DNA of 64,000 bases, taken from NCBI RefSeq assembly GCF_011764425.1, contig NZ_BLPF01000002.1, positions 1 to 64,000 on the forward strand, in the 5' to 3' direction. Shown piece by piece: positions 25,824 to 51,900 of this stretch (its first letter is position 1; each line of letters opens with the position of its first letter). The translations under genes and the position numbers were made by a program. Under the pieces are notes generated by a model, which was given only the letters and a program-made list of their open reading frames with translations, had not been told where the DNA came from and ran no database searches. The DNA is from Phytohabitans houttuyneae. GTDB lineage: Bacteria; Actinomycetota; Actinomycetes; Mycobacteriales; Micromonosporaceae.

Positions 25824-26708
25824 TCAGCTGGCCAGCCGGGCGAGGTCGATCAGGTCGCTGGTCAGCCGTGCCGGCTGCTGTGCGGGCAGGTCGTGGTCGG
25901 CGTCGACGTACTCGCGAACGGCGACCGTGGCGTCCGGCATCGCGTTCGTGATCTTGATCATCCAGTCCCGGATGTCGGCGGCCCGCCTCGGCATGCCGGT
26001 GTCCGGCAGGACCGGCAGCAGCAGCACCGGCACCGCGACCGCGGGGTGCCACAGGGCCGGCGACTCCTCCCACATGCTGCGCACGATGGACATCCGCCGC
26101 TCGTCCGTGAGGCGGGAGGTGACGGCGCCGCCTGCGGAGACGGTGAAGTTTTCCATCGCCGCCTCGATCGCGCCCGCGGACCAGTCCGGGTGACTCAGGC
26201 GAAGGTAGGACCTGAGGGTGTCGACGGTGATGCTGGCCAGGCGGGGTGCGGCCATCACCTGGGCGCATTGCTCCCAGGAGTCGAAGGCCGCAGACGGGTC
26301 GATCCAGCCACCGTCCACAAGGGCCAGTGCTGCCACCCGCGCGGGGTGCTCGGCGGTGAACCGGACCGCGACGTTGCCACCCCACGAGTGTCCGGCGAGC
26401 ACCGCGCGTGTGATGCCGAGCTGCTCGTGTACGGCGGCCAGGTCGGCGGCGAAGGTGGCCGAGTCGTAGCCGGTGGGCGGGTCGTCGGAGGCGCCGTGGC
26501 CGCGCGCGTCGGGCGCGTACGCCGGGTGGCCGGCAGCGGCGAGGCGGCTGCCGACCTCGTCCCACATCAGGGCGTTCGAGGCCAGGCCGTGCACCAGCAC
26601 GAACGGCACGCCGCCGCTGGCCGGCCAGTGCCGCACGCGCAGCCGGACTCCGCCGGGTCCGGTCACGGTCAGGTCCGTGGCGGCCATGGCCTGTTCCACA
26701 TGCGACAT
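25824..26708 (-). CDS. alpha/beta-hydrolase
   Basis: 294 residues, cytoplasmic (no signal peptide). Nucleophile Ser in GHSWGG near residue 108, oxyanion strand 'FVLVHGLASNALMWDEV', 'DARGHGASDDP', and the catalytic His in 'DADHDLPAQQP' near the end. This is the common alpha/beta-hydrolase fold with a cap region in the middle ('LRSYLRLSHPDW...'). Possible jobs are hydrolysis of a misprimed acyl-ACP, of an ester intermediate, or release of the aromatic acid; none can be chosen from the sequence. It lies between the secreted DUF protein and ACP2 on the same strand, after a strong hairpin that could isolate it from the upstream genes. Confidence 0.85.
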   Translation of the reverse strand: MSHVEQAMAATDLTVTGPGGVRLRVRHWPASGGVPFVLVHGLASNALMWDEVGSRLAAAGHPAYAPDARGHGASDDPPTGYDSATFAADLAAVHEQLGITRAVLAGHSWGGNVAVRFTAEHPARVAALALVDGGWIDPSAAFDSWEQCAQVMAAPRLASITVDTLRSYLRLSHPDWSAGAIEAAMENFTVSAGGAVTSRLTDERRMSIVRSMWEESPALWHPAVAVPVLLLPVLPDTGMPRRAADIRDWMIKITNAMPDATVAVREYVDADHDLPAQQPARLTSDLIDLARLAS

Positions 26709-26742
26709 TCGCGAGCCCTCCGGGTCGATGGCGGCGGATGGA

Positions 26743-26776
26743 CCCGTACCGGCCCGTGACGACGGGCCGGTACGGG
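26743..26776 (-). terminator. perfect 15-bp hairpin within the minus-strand gene run
   Basis: CCCGTACCGGCCCGT (26743-26757) pairs perfectly with 26762-26776 around the loop GACG. It lies just after the stop of the secreted protein (26791) and before the hydrolase start (26708). There is no T run, so it could be a terminator, a processing site or a stabiliser of the upstream message. Confidence 0.6.
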
Positions 26777-26790
26777 AACGCGGGTTGCGG

Positions 26791-27423
26791 TCAGCGGCGC
26801 TGGACGCAGTCGAACGAGGCCGTCACCGAGCTGCCGTTGGGCAGCGTCGCGGTCTGCGAGAGCGTGAAATGTCCGGGCCCGATGACCTGCCAGTCGTCGG
26901 CGAGCTGGATCGGGAAGCCGGTGGTGACGCCGGTGGAGGTGGGCGCCGCCACCTGGCTGAGCTGGCCGGTGAAGCGCAGGTGCCCGTCCTGCCAGCCGGG
27001 CGAGGTGCCGGAGCCGTGCGAGCCCCAGTTGTCGTGGTACTGCAGGATCAGCTTGCCGGCGACCGGGTCCCAGCCGTAGATGCCCATCGCGTGCGGGTCC
27101 GGCAGCGTCGCCGAGTACAGGAACTGCCTGAGCTCGGCGTAGTAGAAATGCCCGTCGATCTGCTTGCGGACGTCCATTGTGACGCGCACCGGGCCGGTCG
27201 GATCGCCCGGCAGCCGGCACACGTGCCGGCCAAGCATGAAGTCGAGGGCACGGATCTGTTGCGGCGCCGGGAAGACGTCACTCCCGCGCGGCGGCCGCTG
27301 CGCGGGGGCCGCGGTGGCCGGCGGGACGCCCACCGCCAGCGCGCCCAGCACTATGCTGAGGACGCCCGCCACGGCACGCGCGCCGGCGCGCCGCCGGTGC
27401 CCTGTTGCCTTCGCTACGATCAC
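26791..27423 (-). CDS. secreted DUF1579-like protein
   Basis: About 210 residues. GTG 27423 was chosen because GGGAG lies seven bases upstream; the GTG at 27429 is only one base from that site. The N-terminus is a signal peptide (basic 'GHRRRAGAR', hydrophobic 'VAGVLSIVLGALAVGV', then 'PPATAAPAQ'). The mature part begins 'LDFMLGRHVCRLPG' and continues with 'GHFYYAELRQF', 'MGIYGWDPVAGKLILQYHDNWG' and a final 'ASFDCVQRR'. This is the beta-barrel pattern of DUF1579/lipocalin-like proteins ('F-x-x-G-x-W', then 'Y-x-x-x'). Two Cys could form a disulfide. Lipocalin-like folds can bind small hydrophobic ligands, but no function is proven. It is located between the methyltransferase and the hydrolase. 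Confidence 0.65.
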   Translation of the reverse strand: MIVAKATGHRRRAGARAVAGVLSIVLGALAVGVPPATAAPAQRPPRGSDVFPAPQQIRALDFMLGRHVCRLPGDPTGPVRVTMDVRKQIDGHFYYAELRQFLYSATLPDPHAMGIYGWDPVAGKLILQYHDNWGSHGSGTSPGWQDGHLRFTGQLSQVAAPTSTGVTTGFPIQLADDWQVIGPGHFTLSQTATLPNGSSVTASFDCVQRR

Positions 27424-27470
27424 TCTCACGCTCCCTTTTCGTTTTATGTGGGGCCTGGTGCCGCGCCGGC

Positions 27471-28280
27471 TCAGGGCTTGTGCGCGACCAGGATCAAGCA
27501 GCCGAAGCCGGGCACCGCGGGCAGCGCGTCCTTCGCCGCGTCCAGCACCTGCTGCACGGTGACACCGTGGGTCGCCTCGAACTCCTTGCGTACGCTGATG
27601 ATCCGGTCCAGCAGCTTCGGCAGGGTCGGCTTGGTCTGCTCCGTGACGTCGGTCAGCTCGTCGGCGACCAGGCCGGAGCCGGCCACCAGCTCCGGGTAGC
27701 GGGCGAAGCTGACCAGCGTGCTGACGACGTCACCGACCTCCTCGTCCCGGTACGAGTCGTCGATCGGGGTGACGTCGGTGAGCACCAGCCGCCCGCCCGG
27801 CCGCAGCACCCGGTGAAACTCGCGCAACGCCTTCGCCCGGTCCATGTGGTTGATGGACTCGAAGGACAGGATCGCGTCGTAGGAGCCGTCCGGGTACGGC
27901 ATCGCCATCCCGTCGGCGTACTCGAAGCGCACCGTCCCGGAGAGCCCGGCCGCGGCGGTCAGCTCGGTGGCCTGCTCGACCTGCTGGCGGCTGATGGTGA
28001 TGCCGAGCACGTGGGCGCCGGTCACCGTGGCCACCCGGCGCGCCGGCTCGCCGATGCCGCAGCCGACGTCCAGCACCCGGTCGCCCGGTCCCACGCCGAG
28101 CCGCTCGATGAGCAGGTCGGTGAAGTGGTCGGCGGCCTCCTGCGGGCTGCGCCGGTCCTGCGGGCCGTCCCAGTACCCGATGTGGAAGTTGTCACCCCAG
28201 GCCATCCGCAGCAGCGGGCCCAGGGCGCTGTAGTAGTCGGCGACCTCGCCGGCCGACGGCACGGCTTGCTGGGCTGTCAT
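27471..28280 (-). CDS. SAM-dependent methyltransferase (class I)
   Basis: 269 residues from ATG 28280 with GGGAGG at four bases. Motif I 'VLDVGCGIGEPARRVA', motif II region 'MPYPDGSYDAILSFESINHM', motif III 'LRPGGRLVLTDVTP'. The N-terminal 'YYSALGPLLRMAWGDNFHIGYWDG' is typical of small-molecule O- or C-methyltransferases of the RebM/tocopherol-methyltransferase type. The acceptor could be the phenol of the chlorinated 6-methylsalicyl unit (chlorothricin carries an O-methyl there) or a sugar or aglycone hydroxyl. It leads the minus-strand run that ends in halogenase 2 and is divergent from PKS gene A, sharing the 170-base regulatory region. Confidence 0.88.
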   Translation of the reverse strand: MTAQQAVPSAGEVADYYSALGPLLRMAWGDNFHIGYWDGPQDRRSPQEAADHFTDLLIERLGVGPGDRVLDVGCGIGEPARRVATVTGAHVLGITISRQQVEQATELTAAAGLSGTVRFEYADGMAMPYPDGSYDAILSFESINHMDRAKALREFHRVLRPGGRLVLTDVTPIDDSYRDEEVGDVVSTLVSFARYPELVAGSGLVADELTDVTEQTKPTLPKLLDRIISVRKEFEATHGVTVQQVLDAAKDALPAVPGFGCLILVAHKP

Positions 28281-28372
28281 GCGGCCTCCCGTGGGCGTGA
28301 CGGTCCGGCGCCGTGGCGGGGCACGGTCCGGCGATGTCTGCGGCGATGGTGCACGGCGGCGATAACGGCGGA

Positions 28373-28390
28373 CTAAAGCGCGATGTTTGG
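28373..28390 (-). promoter_or_regulatory. TTTAG heptamer upstream of the methyltransferase run
   Basis: GCTTTAG on the minus strand (28379-28373). The heptamer 11 bp further upstream (CCAAACA) is poor, so this is the weakest of the set. It lies about 95 bases from the ATG at 28280. Confidence 0.35.
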
Positions 28391-28420
28391 CGTGCCTTTA
28401 GCGCGCCGGCACACGATGGC
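28384..28420 (+). promoter_or_regulatory. SARP-like heptamer pair, promoter of PKS gene A
   Basis: TGTTTGG (28384-28390, weak) and CCTTTAG (28395-28401) are spaced 11 bp, with ACGATGGC starting 11 bases after the second repeat. The start of gene A follows 48 bases after the second repeat. Confidence 0.55.
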
Positions 28421-28449
28421 CCGGTGCCGAATACGAGGGTTCGCGAAGC

Positions 28450-42971
<14,522 letters not shown>

Positions 42972-42988
42972 CGGGGGAGGCGAAGGCC

Positions 42989-45900
42989 ATGTCCAGCCAC
43001 GGACAGGCGTCAACCGAGCAGAAGCTGCGCACCTACCTCAAGCGGGTGACCGCGGACCTGCAGGACACCCGGCAACGGCTCGACGAGGCGCAAGCACGCC
43101 AGTTCGAGCCCGTCGCCGTCGTCGGGATGGCCTGCCGGTACCCGGGCGAGGTGCGGTCACCGGAAGACCTGTGGGAGCTCGTGGCCACCGGCCGCGACGC
43201 CATCGGCGCCTTCCCACAAGGCCGTGGCTGGGACCTGGCTGACCTGTTCGACGACGACCCCGACCGCGCCGGCACGAGCTACGCCCGCGAGGGCGGCTTC
43301 GTGCACGACGCCGACCTGTTCGACGCCGAGTTCTTCGGCATCAGCCCCCGCGAGGCCCGGGCCATGGACCCCCAGCAGCGGCTGCTGCTCGAGGTCTCCT
43401 GGGAGCTGCTGGAGCGGGCCGGGATCGACCCCGCCGTCCTGAGAGGCACCCAGACCGGCGTGTACGTCGGCACCGCCTTCCCCGGCTTCGGCACCCCGCA
43501 CATCGAGCGCAGTGTCGAGGGCTACCTGCTTACCGGCAACACCCCGAGCGTGCTCTCCGGCCGGGTCGCGTTCACCCTCGGCCTGGAAGGCCCGGCGGTC
43601 ACCATCGACACCGCCTGCTCCTCCTCACTTGTCGCCATCCACCTGGCCATGCAAGCGCTGCGGCAAGGCGAGTGCACGCGCGCCGTGGCCGGCGGCGTCA
43701 CCGTCATGACCACACCGAACCTGTTCACCGAGTTTTCCCGCCAGCGCGGCCTGGCCCCGGACGGCCGCTGCAAACCCTTCTCCGACGCCGCCGACGGCAC
43801 CGCCTTCGCCGAAGGCGTCGGCCTCGTCCTCCTCGAACGCCTCGCCGACGCCCAGCGCAACGGCCGGCGCATCCTCGCGGTCCTGCGCGGGTCGGCGGTC
43901 AACCAGGACGGTGCCTCCAACGGCCTGACCGCCCCCAACGGCCCGTCCCAGCGCCGCGTCATCCGCCAGGCGCTCAACAACGCCGGCCTCGGCGTGACCG
44001 ACGTGGACGCGGTGGAGGCACACGGCACCGGAACCACCCTCGGCGACCCGATCGAAGCGCAGGCGCTGCTGGCCACCTACGGGCAGGGACGCCTCCCGGA
44101 CCGTCCACTGTGGCTCGGCTCGGTCAAGTCGAACATCGGACACACCCAGGCCGCCGCCGGAGTCGCCGGCGTCATCAAGATGGTGATGGCGATGCGGCAC
44201 GGCGTCCTCCCCGCCAGCCTGCACCTCCAGGAGCCGTCCCGGCACGTCGACTGGTCCGCCGGCGCGATCCAGCTGCTCACCGAGCCCACCCCGTGGCCTC
44301 GCGGCGACCGCCCCCGCCGGGCCGCCGTCTCCTCCTTCGGCATCTCCGGCACCAACGCACACCTCGTGGTCGAGGAAGCCGTGGCGGCCACCCCCGAGCC
44401 CACGCCCGCGCCGGAGCAGAGCGCCGTACTGCCGTGGGTGCTGTCGGGGCGGGACGAGGCCGCGTTGCACGCCCGGGCCGCCCAGCTCGCCGGCTGGGCC
44501 GCCGACCGCGATCCGGTACAGGTCGGATGGTCGCTGGCCACCACCCGGGCGCACCTGGAACACCGCGCCGTCGTGGTCGGCACCGACCGGGAAGAGCTGC
44601 TGGCTGGGCTCGACTCCCTCGCCGCACCTGGCCGGGTGGTGGCCGGCGAGCTCGGTCCGGTGCTGGTGTTTCCGGGTCAGGGTTCGCAGTGGCTGGGTAT
44701 GGGTGTGGAGCTGCTGGACCAGTCGCCGGTGTTCGCGGCGCGGATGGTCGAGTGCGAGCGGGCGCTGTCTTCCTATGTGGACTGGTCGCTGGTCGAGGTG
44801 TTGCGTAGTGGGGAGCGGCTGGATCGGGTGGACGTGGTGCAGCCGGTGTTGTGGGCGGTGATGGTGTCTTTGGCGGAGGTGTGGCGTTCGTACGGGGTGA
44901 CGCCGGCTGCGGTGGTGGGGCATTCGCAGGGGGAGATCGCGGCGGCGTGTGTGGCCGGTGCGTTGTCCCTGGATGACGGGGCGCGGGTGGTGGCGTTGCG
45001 GAGCCGGGCGTTGCGGGCGCTCGCGGGTAGTGGGGCGATGGCGTCCCTGGCCGTGCCGGCCGGTGAGGTGCCGTCGTGGTTGGACGGTAACCCCGACGTT
45101 ACGGTCGCGGCGGTGAACGGGCCGGTGTCCACTGTGGTGTCCGGTCCGCCGGAGCAGGTGGCGGCGGTGGTGGCGGCCTGCGAGGCCGCCGGTCAGCGCG
45201 CCCGGCTCATCGACGTCGACTACGCCTCACACGGCCCCCAGGTCGAACAGCTCCACGGCCAGCTCACCGCCGAGCTGGCCGGCGTGGCGCCCACGACCTC
45301 GTCGGTGGCGTTCTACTCATCGGTGACCGCCGGACGGATCGACACCAGCGGGCTGGACGGCGCCTACTGGTACACCAACCTGCGCCAGCCCGTCCGGTTC
45401 GGGCAGGCGGTCGACGCCCTGCTCGCGGCGGGGCACCGCGTCTTCATCGAGGCGAGCCCGCACCCGGTGCTCGCCGTCGCGGTGGGCGAGAGCGTCGAGC
45501 GGGCCGGCGTCGACGCGGCCGTGGTGCCCACGCTCCGCCGTGACCAGGGCGACCTGCGGCAGCTGACCCGCGCTGCCGGCGACGCGTACACCGCCGGTGT
45601 CCCCATCGACTGGCGGCACTGGTATCCCAGCGACCCCACCCCGACCGTCGTCGACCTGCCCACCTACCCCTTCCAACACCAGCGCTACTGGCTCGCGACC
45701 GCTGGCGGCGTCACGGCGCCGGCCGGCGGCTTCCAGCCGGTGGGGCTGCCCGACGGCGGCCTCGTCCTCACCGGTCTCGTCGCCGCGGCCGGCGGCTGGC
45801 TCGCCGAGCACGTGGTCGGCGGCACCCCGATCGTGCCGGGTGCGGCACAGGTCGAGTGGGCGCTGCGCGCCGGCGACGAGGTCGGCTGCCCGGAGCTGGA

Positions 45901-48900
45901 GGAGCTGACCCTGCGGGTACCGCTGGCCCTGCCGGCGTCGGGCGTGCTGCGCGTGCAGGTCGTGGCCGGCCCGGCCGGCGCCACGCAGCGCCGCGACGTG
46001 CGGGTCTGGTCCAAGCCGGAGGGCTCCACCGCCGACTGGGTCTGCCACGCCGAAGGCACGCTGGCCCCCGAGGCGGGCCTGCCCGCCACGACGCCGGCCA
46101 CCGCCTGGCCACCGGCCGGGGCCCGCCCGATCGACCTGGACGGCTTCTACGACCGGCTCGCCGCGGGCGGCTACGGCTACGGGCCGGCGTTCCGCGGGCT
46201 GCGAGCCGCCTGGTGGGACGGCACCGACCTGGTCGCCGAGGTGACCCTGCCCGAGGCGGCCGGCCCCGTCGACGGCTACGTGATACACCCCGCCCTGCTG
46301 GACGCCGTACTGCACCCGGCACTGCTGAGCCTCGACACCGGGGACGGCCAGCTCTGGCTGCCCTTCGCCTGGAGCGGCGTGTCGCTGTCGGCCGCGGGCG
46401 CCACGGCGGTGCGCGTACGGCTGACCCGGACCGGTACGCAGGAGCTCGCCGTCACGGTCACCGACCCCGAAGGCGTGCCGGTGCTCACCGTCGGATCGCT
46501 CGCCCTCCGGCCCGCCCGCACGGACCACCTGCACGCCGCCGGGCCGGCACGCGGCGCACTGTACACCGTGGACTGGCTGCCCCACCCCGGCGCCGACTCC
46601 GGCACCGCGGACACCACGCACACCACCGTCGGGCGCCACGGCGACCACCCCGACCTGGCGGCGCTCACCAGCCAGATTGCCGGCGGCGCGCCCGCCCCGG
46701 CACTCGTCGTCGCCCACGTCGAGTCCGGCACGGCCGACCCGATGGTCGCGGTCGACCGGGCGCTGCGCCTCGTCCAGGACTTCCTCGGCGAGTCCATATT
46801 GGACGGCAGTCGCTTGCTGCTGGTGACCACCCGCGCGGTCGCGACCGCCGACGGCGAACCGGTCGACCCGGCCGCCGCGGCGGTATGGGGACTCGTGCGC
46901 TCGGCCCAGCTCGAGCACCCCGACCGGCTCCTCATCCTCGACCTCGACACGCCGGATGCCACCCCGCCCGGCGCCGCGCTGCTGGCCTCCGCCGAGCCGC
47001 AGGCCGCGCTGCGTGGCGACCGGCTGCTCATCCCCCGCCTGGCCCGCGCCGCCGCGCCGGCCGCACCCGCCTCCGCGCCTGAGCCGCACGGCACCGTCCT
47101 CATCACCGGCGGTACGGGCACCCTCGGGGGCCAGGTCGCCGAGCATCTCGCCACCACCTGGGGCGTGCGGCACCTGGTGCTGGTCAGCCGCCGCGGCCCG
47201 GACGCGCCCGGCGCCACCGAACTGGCCGAACACCTCACGGCGCTCGGCGCCCACGCCCGGATCGTGGCCGCCGACGCCGCCGACCCCGGCGCGATGGCGG
47301 CGCTCGTCGCCAGCATCGACCCGGAACAGCCGCTGACCGGCGTCGTCCACGCCGCCGGCGTCTTGGACGACGCGGTGCTCACCGCACAGGACCGGGAGCG
47401 GCTCGCCATCCCGTGGCGGGCCAAAGCCGCCGCCGCGGCCGTCCTGCACGAGGTCACGGCCGGGCATCCGCTGCGGCTGTTCCTGATGTTCTCTTCCGCG
47501 TCCGGCATCCTCGGCTCACCGGGCCAGGCCAACTACGCCGCCGCGAACGCCTATGTGGACGGTCTGGTCGCCGCCCGCCGAGCCGCCGGGCGGCCCGGTA
47601 CCTCCATCGCCTGGGGGCTGTGGGAGCGGGCCACCGGCATGACCGGGCGCATGGGCCACGCCGACCGGGCCCGCCTGTCCGGGCTCGGGCTGCGCGGGCT
47701 GGACGACAGCCGCGGGCTGGCCCTGCTGGACGAGGCGGCGACCCGGCCCGGCGGGGTGCTGCTAGCGGCCGACCTCGACCCGGCCGGAGCCGACGCCGCC
47801 CCGCCGATCCTTGCCCGACTGCTCGGCCGCCGCCGCCGCCGCACCGCGGCTGCCGGTGATGGCGGGGGTGGGCTGCGTGCGCGGCTCGCGGGTTTGGACG
47901 AGGCCGGTCGGTTGCGGGTGGTCGACGAGGTGGTCCGCGGTGTCGTGGCGGCGGTGTTGGGTTTTGGCGCGGTGGGGTCGGTGGGTGGTGGGCTGAGCTT
48001 CCGAGACCTGGGTTTCGACTCGTTGTTGGCGGTGGAGTTGCGCAACCGGTTGGGGGCGTTGACGGGTTTGCGCTTGCCGTCAACGGTGGCCTTCGACTAT
48101 CCGAGTCCCGCCGTGCTGGCCCGGTTCTTGTTGGCGGAGTTGATGGGGGAGCCGGCGCCGGCGATGGGTTCGGGGCCGTCGGTGTCCGTGGCGGCTGGGG
48201 ATCCCGTTGTCGTGGTCGGCGTGGCGTGCCGTTTTCCGGGTGGAGTGAGTTCGGCGGAAGAACTGTGGAGCTTGGTGGCGTCGGGCCGGGACGCCGTGGG
48301 TGCCTTTCCGTCGGGTCGAGGTTGGGATCTGGCGGCGTTGTTCGAAGGGGACGGTGCCGGTGCCGCGCCGAGCGTGGCGCGTGAGGGTGGGTTCCTGCAC
48401 GAGGCGGACAGGTTCGACGCCGGGTTCTTCGGGATGAGTCCGCGGGAGGCGTTGGCGACGGACCCGCAGCAGCGGTTGTTGCTGGAGGTGGCGTGGGAGC
48501 TGTTCGAGGGGGCGGGGGTCGATCCGGGCTCGTTGCGGGGTTCCTCGACGGGGGTCTACGCGGGGGTGATGTATCACGACTATGCGGCGGGTGTGGCCGG
48601 TCGTGGTGGCACGGAGGGCTACTCGCTGCTGGCGAGCGCGGGGAGTGTGGTGTCGGGGCGGGTGGCGTACGCGTTCGGCCTTGAAGGGCCGGCGGTGAGC
48701 GTGGATACCGCGTGCTCCTCGTCCTTGGTGGCGGTGCATCTGGCGGCGCAGGCGTTGCGGCAGGGCGAGTGTTCGATGGCGCTGGCGGGTGGGGTGACGG
48801 TGATGGCCACGCCGGAGGTGTTCACCGAGTTTTCGCGGCAGGGGGGTTTGGCGCGGGACGGGCGGTGCAAGCCGTTCGCGGCGGCCGCGGATGGCACGGG

Positions 48901-51900
48901 TTGGGGTGAGGGTGTTGGTCTGTTGTTGCTGGAGCGGCTGTCGGACGCGCGGCGCCATGGCCGCCGGGTGCTGGCGGTGGTGCGCGGGTCAGCGGTCAAC
49001 CAGGACGGCGCGTCGAATGGCTTGACGGCGCCGAACGGTCCGTCGCAGCAGCGGGTCATCCGGCGAGCCCTCGCCAACGCCGGGCTCACCGCCGCTGATG
49101 TGGATGTGGTGGAGGCGCATGGGACGGGCACCACGCTGGGCGATCCGATCGAGGCGCAGGCGATCATCGCGACGTACGGGCAGGACCGGCCGGCGGACAG
49201 GCCGTTGTGGTTGGGTTCGGTGAAGTCGAACATCGGTCACACCCAGGCGGCGGCGGGCGCGGCCGGTCTGATCAAGATGATCATGGCGATGCGGCACCAG
49301 CAGCTGCCCGTTACTTTGCATGTCGACGCGCCGAGCCCGCACGTGGACTGGGAAGCCGGCAACGTCCAGCTGTTGACCCGCGCTCGACCCTGGCCGCCCG
49401 AGCCCACTCCACGCCGGGCCGGGATCTCCTCCTTCGGCGCCTCCGGCACGAACGCCCACATCATCATCGAAGAACCACCGCACACACCGCCGGAGCGGTT
49501 CACCCCGTACCACGGCATCGTGCCCCTGGTCGTGTCGGCGCGGACGCCCGCCGCCCTGCGCGCCCGGGCCGCCGATCTGGCCGCGCTCAGCCGCGACGGC
49601 CAGGAGCCGGACGAAGCCGCGGTCGGCTGGGCGCTCGCCACCACCAGGGCGACCTTCGCCCACCGGGCGGTCGTGCTCGGCGGCCTGGAGGCGATGACCG
49701 CGCTCGCCGCCGGCGACCCGCACCCGCGGCTCGTGCACGGCGAGCCCGGACAGGGCGGGCCGAGCGTCTGGATGTTCAGCGGCCAGGGAGCCCAGCGCGC
49801 CGGGATGGGCCAGGAGCTGTACCAGCGGTTCCCCGTCTTCGCGGCCGCCTACGACGAGGTCTGCGCGCTGCTCGACCCGCTGCTGCCCCAGCCGCTGCGC
49901 TCGGTCGGCCCGGCCATGCTCGACCACACCACCTGGGCGCAGACCAGCCTGTTCGCGCTCCAGGTCGCGCTCGCCCGGCTGCTCGGCGACCTCGGCCTCA
50001 CCCCGGACGCCGTCATCGGGCACTCCATCGGCGAGGTCGCCGCCGCGCACGTGGCCGGCGTGCTCAGCCTCGCCGACGCCAGCCGCCTCGTCGCCGCCCG
50101 CGCCACCCTGATGGGGTCGCTGCCCGCCGGCGGCGCCATGGCCGCCATCCACGCCACCCCGGACGAGCTCGGCGACCTCGACGGCCTGGCGATCGCGGCG
50201 CTGAACACCCCCGGCGCGACCGTCGTCTCCGGCCCCGCCGACGCGGTCGCGCGGCAGGTGAGCCGCTGGCGCGACGCGGGCCGCAAGACCCGCGAGCTCT
50301 CCGTCAGCCACGCATTCCACTCCGCCGCGATGGAGCCGATCCTCGACGACTTCCGCGCAGCCATCGCCGACCTCGACTTCCAGGCACCGCGCCTGCCGCT
50401 GATCAGCAACCTCACCGGCGAACCCGTCGAGTCGACCGACGCCGGCTACTGGACCGCGCACATCCGCCAGCCGGTGCTGTTCCACCCCGGCGTCCTGCAC
50501 GCCCAGCGCACCCTGCGCCCGGCCTCGTGGGTCGAGGTCGGCCCGGGCTCCACGCTCGCCGCCGCGGTCTCCCAGTCGGTCGACGCGCCGGTGACGACCG
50601 CGACCCTGCCCGGCGCGCTCGGCGAGGCCGAAGGGCTGGCCACGGCGCTGGCCCGGCTCTACGTGGCCGGTACCGCCGTCGACTGGGCCCGCTGGTTTCC
50701 CGGACCGCAGCCGGCGGTCGCGCTGCCCACCTATCCGTTCCAGGGCGAGTCGTACTGGCTGACCGCCACCCCCGGCCCCCGCGACGTGGGCGCGGCCGGC
50801 CTCGACGCGGTGGACCACCCGGTCCTGCCGGCGGCCGTCTTCCTGCCCGACGGCGGGCTGCTGCTCACCGGCCGCCTGCCCGGCGGGCGGGACGAGTCCC
50901 TGGGCGACCACACGATGAACGGCACGGCGCTGGTCCCCGGCGCGGCGCTCGCCGAGTGGGCGGTACGCGCAGGCGACGAGGTCGGCTGCCCGCGCGTCGA
51001 CGAGCTCACGCTGACCGCCCCGCTGGCCGTACCGGCGACCGGAGCGCTGAAGGTCCAGGTGGCCGTCGACCCGCCCGGTGACGACGGCCGGCGCACCGTC
51101 CGGATCTACTCCCGCCCGGACGGCCCCGCCACCGGCTGGGTACGCCACGCCGAAGGCACCCTCGCTCCCGCCGGCCCGGCACCCGCCTCAGCCGACGGGG
51201 CCTGGCCACCGGCCGGTGCCGAACCGATCGGCGTTGACGACTTCTACGAGCGGGCGGCCGCCGGCGGCTACGGCTACGGCCCCGCCTTCCAGGGCCTGCG
51301 CGCCGCCTGGCGGGACGGGACCGACCTGGTCGCCGACGTCGCGCTGCCCGAGGCGGCCGGCGACCCGGCCGGGTTCGGCATCCACCCGGCCCTGCTCGAC
51401 GCCGCGCTGCACCCGCTGCTGCTGACCCGTGACCCGCACGACGCCGAGGTGCGGCTGCCGTTCGCCTTCACCGGGCTCGCGCTGTGGGCTTCAGGCGCAC
51501 GCGCCGTCCGGGTCCGGCTCACCCCGACGGGCGACGACACGGTACGGGTGACGGTCACCGATCCCGGCGGGGCGCCGGTGCTGACGATCGACTCACTGGC
51601 CGCGCGCGCCGTCTCCACCGTCGCGCCGGACCCGGCCTCCGGACTGTACACAGTGGAGTGGCGGCCGGTGGCCACGACGCCCGGCGCCCGCCGGGTCGAA
51701 CGGGCGGTGCTCGGCGCCGACCATCCGGACCTCGACGCCCTCGTCGCCGCGATCGAGGCCGGCACCCCGGCGCCGCCGTACGCCCTCGCCGCCCTCACCG
51801 GTACCACCGCCGGTGGCCTGGCGCTCGCCGTTGACGCGCTGTCGCTCGTCCAGCGCTGGCTGACCGAGCCGGCCCTGACCGCGACCACCCTCGTCATCGC

